From Phycisphaerales bacterium (GTDB lineage Bacteria; Planctomycetota; Phycisphaerae; UBA1845): a DNA stretch of 64,000 nucleotides. This document shows positions 15,269 to 23,426 of the stretch, in pieces. Numbering within the stretch: position 1 is the stretch's first letter; each line of letters starts with the position of its first letter. Location of the stretch: the NCBI GenBank assembly GCA_020639095.1, contig JACKHH010000011.1:41003-105002 (forward strand), given 5' to 3'. A program made the translations under genes and the position numbers. The notes below the pieces were generated by a model. It was not told where the DNA came from and made no database searches. It saw only the letters and a list, made by a program, of their open reading frames with translations.

Positions 15269-17169
15269 TTGTTCTTCTTCCGTCGCTGACCCACTCGTTT
15301 CTCGTGCCGTCTCTTGCCTCGCGACGGACGCGTTGCTGTCGACGCCAAAGCCTTGATTGGACGCCGCTCTTTGGGGATGGCGATTTCCTCTTTGCCGGTG
15401 AGGTACATCGCGGTCAGCGACCGGCGCGATTTGGCCACCTTGTCGTAGGTGCCGCTGGCTACGATTTCGCCGCCGCGAACGCCCGGGCCGGGGCCGAAAT
15501 CTACGATCAGATCGGCTGCCCGCATCGTGTCCTCGTCATGTTCGACCACGATGACGGTATTCCCAAGATCGCGGAGCCGTTGCAGCGACGCCAGCAGCTT
15601 GGCATTGTCCCGCGGATGCAAGCCGATGCTCGGCTCGTCGAGGATGTAGAGCACACCGACCAGCCCCGCGCCGATCTGCGACGCCAAGCGAATACGCTGC
15701 GACTCGCCGCCGGAAAGCGTCGGAGCCGACCGGTCCAGCGTGAGGTAGTGCAAACCCACGTCGGTCAGAAAACGCAGCCGGCCTCGGATCTCCTTGAGCA
15801 CCTCGTCGGCGATGTAGTGCTGCGTGTCGGTCAGCTTGAGGCGGTCGAAGAACGCCACCGCATCGCTGATCGTCATCTGCGTTACCGCGTTCAGCGCCTG
15901 CCCGCCGATGCGCACAGCCTGTGCCTGCGGGTTGATCCGCGCGCCGTGACACAGGTGGCACGAGGCTTTGCGCATGTACTTTTCGTAGTAGGCGCGGACG
16001 AACGACGCGCTTGCTTTCCGGTACTTCGCGCGCAGTTCGGCGATCACGCCTTCAAACGTTCCGCCATGCTTCCACGTGCCGCCGCGCGTTCGCCAGGTGA
16101 ACGTGATATGCTTCTCGCCCGTGCCAAAAAGCAGCGCGTCCTGCGCCTTCTTGGGCAGGTCTTTCCACGGCGTTTTCAGGTCAAACCCAAGCGCGTCCGC
16201 GACGCCTTTGTAGATGTGCCGCCGCCACCGGCCTATCCGCGTGCGCATCGGTTCGATCGCGATTCCAAGAAACGATTTACGCGGATTGGGCACGAGCAGT
16301 TCGGGATCGAAGTCAAAGCGTTCGCCGAGTCCGTCGCACGCGAGGCACATGCCTGTCGGCGAGTTGAAACTGAACATTTGCGGGCTGGGTGGCTCGAAAC
16401 TGAGGCCGCACTTCGTACAAGCATACTGCGACGAAAGCAGCAGGTCGCCACCGTCATGTTGCACAATCAGCGTGCCCTCGCCGAGCGCGAGCGCCCCATC
16501 GACTGCTTCCGCCAGCCGCGACCGGTTGGCAGCCGATAGCGTGACGCGGTCGATCACGATCTCGATGTGGTGCTTGATGTTTCGCCCAAGTCGCACGTCA
16601 TCGGTCAACCGGACAATCTCCCCGTCCACCCGCGCACGCGCGTACCCGCGTTTGATCATGTCCTCGAAGAGATCGCGATATTCTCCTTTTTGCCCGCGTA
16701 CCACCGGGGCGAGCACGATCACCTTGCTGCTTGCGGGGAGCATCAGAATCTGCGCGACGATCTGTTCGCGTGTCTGCGCGGTGATGGGCTTGTCGCATTG
16801 CGGGCAGTGTTGCGTGCCGATGCGCGCGAAGAGCACGCGGAGGTAGTCGTGAATCTGCGTGACCGTGCCGACGGTGCTACGCGGATTCCAACCGCCACCG
16901 GCTTGTTGAATGGAAATCGAGGGGCTCAAACCAGTGATCTGATCGACGTCCGGCTTGGCGAGCTGGCCCATGAACTGCCGGGCGTACGCACTGAGCGATT
17001 CGATGTACCGGCGTTGGCCTTCGGCGTACAACGTGTCGAACGCGAAGCTGCTCTTGCCGCTGCCCGACACGCCGGTGAAGCAGATCAAACGGTTGTGCGG
17101 CAACGTCAGCGACACGTCGCGCAGATTGTGCTCGCGAGCACCTTTGACGGTGATCGATCGGGTTTCCAT
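15265..17169 (-). CDS. uvrA: UvrA excinuclease subunit, N-terminal half only
   Basis: 634 residues instead of the usual 940 or so. The first ABC module is complete: Walker A GVSGSGKSS near residue 34, a UvrB-interaction region (VIVLAPVVRGQKGEYRD), zinc module CTKCG...CLACDG, second Cys pair CHLCHGARINPQ, signature LSGGESQRIRLASQIG and Walker B LYILDEPSIGLH. After KEEIAIPKERRP, where the second module with its own Walker A should begin, the protein turns into a basic tail (ending KRVGQRRKKNK) and stops. Full UvrA needs both ATPase sites to work in nucleotide excision repair, so this is either a split or degenerate gene or a specialised half. No second half is present in this window. Confidence 0.88.
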   Translation of the reverse strand: METRSITVKGAREHNLRDVSLTLPHNRLICFTGVSGSGKSSFAFDTLYAEGQRRYIESLSAYARQFMGQLAKPDVDQITGLSPSISIQQAGGGWNPRSTVGTVTQIHDYLRVLFARIGTQHCPQCDKPITAQTREQIVAQILMLPASSKVIVLAPVVRGQKGEYRDLFEDMIKRGYARARVDGEIVRLTDDVRLGRNIKHHIEIVIDRVTLSAANRSRLAEAVDGALALGEGTLIVQHDGGDLLLSSQYACTKCGLSFEPPSPQMFSFNSPTGMCLACDGLGERFDFDPELLVPNPRKSFLGIAIEPMRTRIGRWRRHIYKGVADALGFDLKTPWKDLPKKAQDALLFGTGEKHITFTWRTRGGTWKHGGTFEGVIAELRAKYRKASASFVRAYYEKYMRKASCHLCHGARINPQAQAVRIGGQALNAVTQMTISDAVAFFDRLKLTDTQHYIADEVLKEIRGRLRFLTDVGLHYLTLDRSAPTLSGGESQRIRLASQIGAGLVGVLYILDEPSIGLHPRDNAKLLASLQRLRDLGNTVIVVEHDEDTMRAADLIVDFGPGPGVRGGEIVASGTYDKVAKSRRSLTAMYLTGKEEIAIPKERRPIKALASTATRPSRGKRRHEKRVGQRRKKNK

Positions 17170-17285
17170 CGGGTGGTGTGCTCTATCCTTGGGGACCGTG
17201 TGAGTGCGGGATTATATGAGCAGGCGGGCAGGAGGCCAATGGCTGCGACGGGCAATCCGTCCCCGCAACTGTGAAGAAGTTTCGT

Positions 17286-17363
17286 GTGCCACTGCTCTTG
17301 AGCAGTGGTATTGATCATGCTTCCCGTCCAGACCGGAAGGGCACTGCTCAAGAGCAACAGCAC
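17286..17363. repeat. palindromic doublet, CACTGCTCTTGAGCAGTG family (copy 2)
   Basis: Left palindrome at 17290-17308 and inverted right arm GCACTGCTCAAGAGCA at 17341-17356, with outer GTGC and GCAC. The right arm has one decayed half. The unit lies between uvrA and a lipoprotein gene. Confidence 0.8.
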
Positions 17364-17378
17364 ATCGGGGCGGTGAAG

Positions 17379-18137
17379 CTATTCCGGTGTGGTCGGCGTG
17401 TCGTCCTCGGGCTCGTCAGCCGGTTCCGTGGAATCCGATGCGGGAGCGTCGCCGGTGCCGGGCTGTACGAAGTTGGCCGTTGGCGACTGCTCGGGGAAAC
17501 GCTTCCGCCAGTCGCGCACCTCGTTGTCGAAACCGACCCACCAGATGCGCCAGTAACCGGCTTCGCGTACGAGTTGGACGAGTGCTGCCGCTCCGCTGTT
17601 CGGCCCCGCAGTCTCCGGATGCGGGTGCTTGAGGTTCACGTAGACGACAGCCACCTCGTGCTGGCTGACGGGCTGTGCGGCGTACACCGTGTGCATCTGC
17701 TGGGCGATATCCGGGAACGCGCCCTTGAAGCTGTCGCGATAGAAGCCGAGCGTCGGCGCCCAGTTGTAGACCACCTCGAAAAGCCGTTCGCGTTTCTCGC
17801 GTTCCGTCAGGTTCTCTCCGCCGCGACGGGCTTTGATCCACTCGGGGGCACAGACCGCAAATTCGGTGTCGAGCGCTTTGTGGCGCGCTTCGCGATTGTC
17901 GCCCGCGGCATAGTCGTCATTGATGGCTTGCAGGAGCACGTAGACAACATCTTGCGGCGAGGCGTTGGCGTCGAGCGTCTTGCCGTAGGCCGTCACCGGA
18001 CCGGGTTTCGGATCGCGCAGCTCGTGATCGGCAAGCCGGGCGTCGCGCCCGCAACCGCTGAGCACAATCGCAACCAAGGCGACAGCGGCGGTGAGCAGGG
18101 CGGAACGTGACTTAGCCGGGTTTGGCGAATTCATCAT
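17379..18137 (-). CDS. lipoprotein of unknown function
   Basis: 252 residues from the ATG at 18137 (a second ATG follows directly at 18134). The signal peptide ends in a lipobox, VAIVLSGC, so the mature protein should be anchored by its N-terminal Cys. The mature part has an alpha/beta look with WAPTLGFYRDSFKG and YWRIWWVGFDNEVRDWRKRF, similar in feel to NTF2-like or DUF4440-like domains, but I cannot assign a family. The tail is acidic and Pro/Thr-rich. The longer open frame back to 18545 is not needed and would place the signal peptide internally. Confidence 0.75.
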   Translation of the reverse strand: MMNSPNPAKSRSALLTAAVALVAIVLSGCGRDARLADHELRDPKPGPVTAYGKTLDANASPQDVVYVLLQAINDDYAAGDNREARHKALDTEFAVCAPEWIKARRGGENLTEREKRERLFEVVYNWAPTLGFYRDSFKGAFPDIAQQMHTVYAAQPVSQHEVAVVYVNLKHPHPETAGPNSGAAALVQLVREAGYWRIWWVGFDNEVRDWRKRFPEQSPTANFVQPGTGDAPASDSTEPADEPEDDTPTTPE

Positions 18138-18207
18138 GATCCCGGCAAGTGTAGCCCTGCACGGGGCGAATGCAATCATGATGATGATCGGATGGCCGGA
18201 GAGCGCC

Positions 18208-18352
18208 GGGTGGCAAGGACAAGCTCTGCTTGTCCATGGGGGTAGAGTTGATACCTCGCTTCGATACGGTGATTTGCTCAAGCGCGGCAACCTGGTGCCG
18301 TGGGATTTCCGATCTTCGAACCACCGACAAGCGGAGCTTGTCCGTGCAACCC
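18208..18352. repeat. palindromic doublet, GACAAGC-GCTTGTC family (copy 1)
   Basis: Hairpin GGACAAGC/GCTTGTCC at 18217-18235 and hairpin GACAAGC/GCTTGTC at 18326-18342, with outer GGGTGGCAA at 18208 and GTGCAACCC ending at 18352. A cleaner copy is at 56955-57083. It occupies most of the 325-base space between the lipoprotein and HIT genes, where no gene is seen. Confidence 0.75.
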
Positions 18353-18462
18353 GACTGCGGCGCCGTCGCTTTGCATATTGCTTGTCGCGGGTGCGCTGCG
18401 GGCTTAGACTGGCGTACGAGGAAGGCGATGCCGCGCGAATTCCGCGGCGAAACGGGGCGATC

Positions 18463-18987
18463 ATGGCTGAGTTCAACCCGAATCTGTGGGCGCCGTGGCG
18501 AATGGAGTACATCCGTTCGCTCGATGCGGACGCGCGGTCGGACACGGGGTGTTTTCTCTGCGACTATGCGGCTGCTCCCGCCGAGGACACCGCGCACCAC
18601 GTCATCTGGCGCGGCGAACGCGTCTTCGTGATGATGAACCGCTTCCCGTACACCAATGGCCACTTGCTGATCGCGCCGCTGCGACATTGTGCCGACCCGC
18701 TCGCGCTGGAGTCGGACGAACTGAACGAGCTGACCCGGCTGACGTATCTGGGCGTCGAGTTGCTCCGCCGCACGCTGCACGCGGAAGGGTTCAACGTCGG
18801 TGCGAACCTGGGCCGATGCGCGGGCGCGGGGTTGCCCGATCACCTGCACCATCATGTCGTCGCGCGCTGGACGGGCGATACGAATTACATGGCTGTGCTC
18901 GGTGGCACGCGCGTGATTCCGGACGGGCTCGATGCGACGTACGCGCAGCTCATCGCCGAAGCGCAGAAGATGGGCCTGCGCGACTGA
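18463..18987 (+). CDS. HIT-family nucleotide hydrolase/phosphorylase
   Basis: 174 residues from the ATG at 18463. The start WAPWRMEYI and CFLC...NRFPYTNGHLLIAPLRH match the Ap4A-phosphorylase-like HIT branch. The histidine triad appears as DHLHHHVVARW (HxHxH-type). The CxxC near residue 29 together with the HIT core suggests the zinc-binding subgroup. Likely role: cleavage of dinucleoside polyphosphates or nucleotide conjugates in the cytosol. The frame extends upstream to 18091 but that part lies in the repeat region and lacks any conserved feature. Confidence 0.9.
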   Translation: MAEFNPNLWAPWRMEYIRSLDADARSDTGCFLCDYAAAPAEDTAHHVIWRGERVFVMMNRFPYTNGHLLIAPLRHCADPLALESDELNELTRLTYLGVELLRRTLHAEGFNVGANLGRCAGAGLPDHLHHHVVARWTGDTNYMAVLGGTRVIPDGLDATYAQLIAEAQKMGLRD

Positions 18988-19023
18988 GTGTGGCCGGTTG
19001 TTGGATTTGCAATGCGATGATCG

Positions 19024-19090
19024 GTAGGGCGGGCTATTGCCCGCCGCAGAAGCTCAACCGCGCTGCCCGGCGGGCAATAGCCCGCCCTAC
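19024..19090. repeat. palindromic doublet, GCGGGCTATTGCCCGC family (copy 1)
   Basis: A perfect 23-base inverted repeat: 19024-19046 pairs with 19068-19090. Each arm contains its own palindrome GCGGGCTATTGCCCGC and an outer GTAGGGC. Copies occur at 42885, 43544-43684 and 44267. No gene is seen in the rest of 18988-19205. Confidence 0.85.
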
Positions 19091-19205
19091 AGGGCTGAGT
19101 TTGGTCGCGTATTGTATTTGCCAATGCGCGAAATCATATCACTGGTCGGGTGATTGTTCGCCTCGGGCGCAGTTATGCGTCGGATGACTGTCGCGGATGT
19201 GCATA

Positions 19206-19592
19206 ATGCTTGACGAACTGATTGAGGCGGTGAATAGATCGGGCTTCTTTGCGTTTCCACATTCGCGCAACGTCGGTTGGATGCAGGTTGCGTCGCGACG
19301 GCGGGCGGAAGGCGGCTACACCGGAAATTCGTTTTGGATTTGCCGGTGGAACTCCCGATGGTGGATGGGGTGTTGGGGCGGGGACGTATTCCGTGTGCCG
19401 CCCGAGTACTCAGCACGTGATGTCGTTTTGTCATTACTACGGAGTACTGACAAAACCGTGGGGAGGTTTGTCGAGTCTGTCCTAGAACAAGATGGCATGA
19501 CACCGGAGTCTGATGAGGAAGTTGACGCAATGTTCGCTGCTACCGTCGGAAAGAAGGGCACTCCTTCAGCGGCGGGCGACTGCCCGACTTGA
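19206..19592 (+). CDS. small unknown protein
   Basis: 128 residues from the ATG at 19206. It is soluble, with an aromatic-rich centre (SFWICRWNSRWWMGCWGGDVFRVP) and an acidic C-terminal helix region (LEQDGMTPESDEEVDAMF). It resembles small immunity-type or DUF proteins only in general style; no family is claimed. It ends 34 bases before the dGTPase-like gene and may be cotranscribed. GC content is a little below its neighbours. Confidence 0.55.
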   Translation: MLDELIEAVNRSGFFAFPHSRNVGWMQVASRRRAEGGYTGNSFWICRWNSRWWMGCWGGDVFRVPPEYSARDVVLSLLRSTDKTVGRFVESVLEQDGMTPESDEEVDAMFAATVGKKGTPSAAGDCPT

Positions 19593-19626
19593 ATTCGGCC
19601 GACTCCAACAATTCTTGAGGTCCAAC

Positions 19627-20796
19627 ATGTCCGCACATCACGCTCGTGAAATCGCGACCTATGCTGCTGACCCCGACGCGTCGCGTGGCCGGGTCCACGA
19701 CGAACCGGCATCCACCGATGCGCCGGGCTATGACGTGTTCGAATTTGATCGCCGGCGCGTGTGCAACAGTGCTGCGTTCCGCCGTTTGGAATACAAGACG
19801 CAGGCGTTCGTCACGCTGGAGGATGATCACTTCCGCACCCGGCTGACGCATACGCTCGAGGTCGCGGGCGTTTCGCGTGCACTGGCGCGTGCGCTCGGTG
19901 TGAACGAAGCGCTCGCGGAAACGATTGCGCTCGCGCACGATCTCGGGCATCCGCCGTTCGGTCATGCGGGTGAAATGTCGCTGCGTGAATTGATGACCGG
20001 CCACGGCGGGTTCGAGCACAACATGCACTCGCTGCGCGTGGTCGACTATCTGGAGCATCCCTACCCCGATTTTCGTGGGCTGAACCTGACGTACGAGTGT
20101 CGCGAAGGGCTCATCAAACATACCACGCGTTACGACAAGCCCTCGTCGGCTGCTGGAAAGGACCCTGCGCTTTGGGACCTGTTGGAGAGCGGCCAACTTC
20201 CGACGGTGGAGGGGCAGATTGCCTGTGTGGCTGATCGCATCGCGTACGACTGTCACGACCTGGAAGACGCGATCGCAGCCGATCTTGTACACGAGGAGGA
20301 GCTGCGGGAGTTGCGTCTGTGGTGTGAGGCGGCTGAGGCGGTGCGCACGGTGCATCCGCAGCGTCCGCTGGTCGCGATTCGCAGGCCGGTGCTCGATCGC
20401 TTGCAGTATTTGCTGCTCGGGGACGTGATTGCGGAAACGGGCCGCCGCGTCGCGGAAGAATCGCCGACGCTGGTCGATGACGTGCGTGTGGCTGAGCGTG
20501 CGGTGGTGGGTTTGTCGGACGCAATGTCCGAACGTGCGAACGAGTTGGAGGCGTTTCTCGTTGAGCGGGTATACCGCCACCATCGGCTCGTGCGGATGGA
20601 TGCAAAGGCACGACGGTTCATCACCATGCTTTTCGAGGCATATGTGGATCATCCCAATATGCTGCCGCCCAGGTTCGCCGCGCGCATCGACGAGCAGGGC
20701 GTGCACCGCGTCGTCTGCGACTACATCGCGGGCATGACCGACCGCTACTGCCAAGACGACTATCGCCGGTTGTTTGAGCCTTTCGAACGCGTGTAA
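19627..20796 (+). CDS. dgt: dGTPase-like HD-domain triphosphohydrolase
   Basis: 389 residues from the ATG at 19627. FEFDRRRVCNSAAFRRLEYKTQAFV is the family's N-terminal signature. The HD metal site is present: RLTHTLEVAGVSRALAR (His), IALAHDLGHPPFGHAGE (HD) and ADRIAYDCHDLEDAI (Asp). Family members hydrolyse dNTPs to deoxynucleoside and triphosphate and adjust dNTP pools. The length fits the bacterial dGTPase-like type 2 proteins. It ends at a TAA followed at once by a repeat palindrome. Confidence 0.92.
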   Translation: MSAHHAREIATYAADPDASRGRVHDEPASTDAPGYDVFEFDRRRVCNSAAFRRLEYKTQAFVTLEDDHFRTRLTHTLEVAGVSRALARALGVNEALAETIALAHDLGHPPFGHAGEMSLRELMTGHGGFEHNMHSLRVVDYLEHPYPDFRGLNLTYECREGLIKHTTRYDKPSSAAGKDPALWDLLESGQLPTVEGQIACVADRIAYDCHDLEDAIAADLVHEEELRELRLWCEAAEAVRTVHPQRPLVAIRRPVLDRLQYLLLGDVIAETGRRVAEESPTLVDDVRVAERAVVGLSDAMSERANELEAFLVERVYRHHRLVRMDAKARRFITMLFEAYVDHPNMLPPRFAARIDEQGVHRVVCDYIAGMTDRYCQDDYRRLFEPFERV

Positions 20797-20809
20797 ACGC
20801 GGCAAGCGC

Positions 20810-20831
20810 GTAGGGTGGGCACTGCCCACCA
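20810..20831. repeat. GTAGGGTGGGCACTGCCCACC palindrome (copy 1)
   Basis: GGTGGGC-style hairpin: GTGGGCACTGCCCAC. It sits directly between the dGTPase-like gene and the next gene. A second copy in the same orientation is at 21509-21528. Confidence 0.65.
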
Positions 20832-20852
20832 ACCGTGGCAGAGAAACTTACC

Positions 20853-21512
20853 ATGCAATTTGACGACGCGAAAATCAAAGAGCGGATCAAGGCCGCTATC
20901 TCAGACGGGGGACGCACTGAGCGCGAACTGCACGACATAGCATTCCATATGACGGATTGGTTGGATGATCTCGAAGCGTACCATGCATTTTGTCGCGATC
21001 CGGAGTCCGTCACCCCGGCGAATTTGAAGCAACTGCTGACGAACTTCCTGGTTCACGTGCCGAATCACGTCGCTGCCGCGGGCAAATTGCTCCTGGACCT
21101 GTGCGTGTGGGATGTCTTCGGTGTAGGTGCTGTGGACATGACGTACGAAGAGAAAGCCAAGCAGTTCCGGCTGCGGCTTGAGGTGTGGGGAGATCACGAT
21201 GACGAGCCAGTGATCGAGTTTCCCTCCCACAAGCAGATTGAAGAGGCCGTATCCAAGCTTGATGGAGATCGACTTTGGGGCGCACAAATTCAACTGCACG
21301 ATATCTACGCGATGAAGATTGCGATTTCGAAGGATCCTGAAGAGGGTGGCTTCGAATATTGGGAAGGTGACATCAGTGACGAGCACGCGCACTTCGAGTG
21401 TGCGGATCGCCGCCCTCCACTGAACGACGTCATCCGCGGTTTTCAGCAATTCGCGATGGGCGACCACAGGTGGAAGCAGGATTTCGACTGGCGTCCGCGT
21501 AATCAAGCGTAG
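20853..21512 (+). CDS. unknown soluble protein flanked by direct repeats
   Basis: 219 residues from the ATG at 20853; a GTG at 20835 is possible but lies within the repeat. The N-terminal half is helical (KIKERIKAAISDGGRTERELHDIAFHMTDWLDDLEAYHAFC). The C-terminal half is acidic and aromatic (EEGGFEYWEGDISDEHAHFEC). I do not recognise a family. Its stop codon TAG at 21510-21512 is the TAG of the following GTAGGGGGCACTGCCCACC repeat, so the present end may have been set by repeat insertion. Confidence 0.65.
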   Translation: MQFDDAKIKERIKAAISDGGRTERELHDIAFHMTDWLDDLEAYHAFCRDPESVTPANLKQLLTNFLVHVPNHVAAAGKLLLDLCVWDVFGVGAVDMTYEEKAKQFRLRLEVWGDHDDEPVIEFPSHKQIEEAVSKLDGDRLWGAQIQLHDIYAMKIAISKDPEEGGFEYWEGDISDEHAHFECADRRPPLNDVIRGFQQFAMGDHRWKQDFDWRPRNQA

Positions 21513-21585
21513 GGGGCACTGCCCACCAATCGTCTGTGGGACCGGTTTTCCAACCGGTCAGACCGGCTGGAAAGCCGGTCCCACA
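21509..21585. repeat. GTAGGG..GGCACTGCCCACC palindrome and GACCGG doublet
   Basis: 21509-21528 is the second copy of the GGCACTGCCCACC palindrome. 21535-21585 is a 51-base inverted repeat: TGTGGGACCGG at the left and CCGGTCCCACA at the right, with inner ACCGG/CCGGT palindromes. A sister copy of the latter is at 24703-24753. Confidence 0.75.
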
Positions 21586-21603
21586 TTGACGTTGATCCGA
21601 ATC

Positions 21604-22014
21604 CTAAACCAGCATATCGAACAACGAACCCACGAGAACGACCGGCGGGGGTTCGGTCCAATCGACTGTTGGGATGATCTTCAACTCCGGCGGGCGGTCG
21701 CCGGACCATTCGAGTTGCAACTCGGGAATGTCATTCGCGCCGCGCGATGCGGGTGACGCAGTGTGACGCGCCGTCGGCATCGGACCTGGTAGCCCGCGTC
21801 GTGCGAGCACCGACACGATATCCTGATGCGTGGGGATCGTCGGAAGCCATGCCGGTATGACCGGTGCGAGCGGCAGATCGCGGTTCCAGATGCGCGTAAG
21901 CCACAGCACGTACGCTGTCGGCAGCGGCAGGCCACGACTCAGGGCGCGGAGTACGTACTGCCGCGACCCGGCATGGGGATCGCAGCCAATCGGTCGTATT
22001 CTGTGCGGATACAC
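21604..22014 (-). CDS. small unknown protein
   Basis: 136 residues from a GTG at 22014 with GGAG six bases upstream. It contains a Pro-rich middle (LPLAPVIPAWLPTIPTHQ) and ends PPPVVLVGSLFDMLV. No domain is recognised. It is divergent from queA across about 200 bases, which must hold both promoters. Competing frames on the other strand look like shadows. Confidence is moderate because of its size and lack of known motifs. Confidence 0.5.
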   Translation of the reverse strand: MYPHRIRPIGCDPHAGSRQYVLRALSRGLPLPTAYVLWLTRIWNRDLPLAPVIPAWLPTIPTHQDIVSVLARRGLPGPMPTARHTASPASRGANDIPELQLEWSGDRPPELKIIPTVDWTEPPPVVLVGSLFDMLV

Positions 22015-22214
22015 GCGTTGCTCCGGGCGGTTCGCGGCTCAGAAGGTACGGAGTGTCCCCGCCGTTCGGTGTGCAATCCGCAGGCCGAAACCGTCGCGGT
22101 TTATCTGGAGCGAGTGTTGCGTTGCCAAAATCCGGACGGGGTTGAAGTTACGGCTGCAGGGCGATTTGCGGCGCGGAAATTCGGACGCTGGCATCGTGCG
22201 GTTATGCTGCCACA

Positions 22215-23426
22215 ATGCAACACGTGTTGCCAAATGACCACAATCTCGACGCGTCAAACGGTGAGGGGCATCCACCCCAGCATCGACCATCCTTCCCCGC
22301 GCGCGAGCTCGAATACGACCTGCCGGAAGAGCTCATCGCTCAGACTCCGGCAGAGCGGCGAACGGACGCGCGCCTGCTCGTCGTACACCGCGACACCGGC
22401 AAGCTGGAGGATCGCGGTATCCCGGCGTTGACCGAATACCTGCGCGCGGGTGACGCGCTCGTGCTGAATGACACGCGTGTGCTCCCTGCGAAGTTCGAGT
22501 TGGTGCGGGCGAGTGGGGGACGCATCGAAGGGTTGTATCTGAGCACGGACGCGCAGGGGCACTGGGAAGTGCTGCTGCGCGGCGCGAAGCGCATCGACAT
22601 CGGCGAGGAACTCACCTTCATCAACCAAGGCCCGCCGCGCGCGGAGGCTGCCACTGGTGATCCGGTCGGCGCTTGGTCCGTGCGCGTGGAACGGCGCGGC
22701 GAACGCGGCAAGTGGTGGCTGAGCGTTCCGAGCGGGGCGGACGCTGCCACGATCCTGCGAGCCGTTGGACGGATGCCGTTGCCGCCATACATCCGCAGAT
22801 CGCGTCGCGGCAAGGAGCAACCCGAGTCGCCCGTTCGTTCACCGGCGCTTGCGCCGACAAGCGGGCAGGACGATCGCGATCGCGACCGCTACCAGACGGT
22901 CTACGCCGCCAACGACGGAGCCGTAGCAGCCCCGACGGCAGGTCTGCACTTCACGCCCGAGTTGCTGCGGTCCATCGAAGCGCAGGGGGTGGAAGTTCTC
23001 CGCGTTACGCTGCACGTCGGTTATGGCACGTTCGCGCCGCTGGAGGTGGATGATCTCGCGGACCACGAAATGCACCGTGAGTTCTGCACGCTCGACGCTG
23101 CCATCGGTAAACGCCTGCTGGAGATTCGCGCACAGGGCGGACGGGTGTGCGCCGTGGGGACGACGTCGGCGCGCGTGCTCGAAAGCGCGTGGCTGGCGAA
23201 CCAGTGGCAGGGCGGCTACTCCGGTTCCACCGATCTCTTCTGCTATCCGCCGTACCAACTTGGCGGCGTGGACGTGCTGCTGACGAACTTCCACCTGCCG
23301 CGCAGCACGCTGATGGCGCTGGTCATGTCCTTTGCGGGGATCGACTGTGCGCGCGCGGCTTACGCGCATGCAATTGCGCAGCGGTATCGCTTCTACAGTT
23401 ACGGCGATGCGATGCTGATTCTTTGA
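22215..23426 (+). CDS. queA: S-adenosylmethionine:tRNA ribosyltransferase-isomerase (queuosine synthesis)
   Basis: 403 residues. ELEYDLPEELIAQTPAERRTDARLLVV, LVLNDTRVLPAKF, YQTVYA...GAVAAPTAGLHFTPELL and TNFHLPRSTLMALVMSFAG are hallmark QueA segments. The enzyme moves the ribosyl part of SAM onto 7-aminomethyl-deazaguanine in tRNA to form epoxyqueuosine. The protein is longer than usual (about 345) because of a poorly conserved N-terminal lead of some 25 residues and an insert of about 25 residues (around QPESPVRSPALAPTSG) just before the conserved YQTVYA. Its 3' end overlaps the convergent PLP-enzyme gene by 28 bases. Confidence 0.95.
   Translation: MQHVLPNDHNLDASNGEGHPPQHRPSFPARELEYDLPEELIAQTPAERRTDARLLVVHRDTGKLEDRGIPALTEYLRAGDALVLNDTRVLPAKFELVRASGGRIEGLYLSTDAQGHWEVLLRGAKRIDIGEELTFINQGPPRAEAATGDPVGAWSVRVERRGERGKWWLSVPSGADAATILRAVGRMPLPPYIRRSRRGKEQPESPVRSPALAPTSGQDDRDRDRYQTVYAANDGAVAAPTAGLHFTPELLRSIEAQGVEVLRVTLHVGYGTFAPLEVDDLADHEMHREFCTLDAAIGKRLLEIRAQGGRVCAVGTTSARVLESAWLANQWQGGYSGSTDLFCYPPYQLGGVDVLLTNFHLPRSTLMALVMSFAGIDCARAAYAHAIAQRYRFYSYGDAMLIL

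Noticed and set aside
15208..16539. A 443-codon plus-strand frame opposite uvrA
   Set aside because: The opposite strand encodes clear UvrA motifs; this frame is a compositional shadow.
18091..18462. N-terminal extension of the HIT protein
   Set aside because: The extra region covers the repeat doublet and has no conserved features; the ATG at 18463 gives a normal HIT protein.
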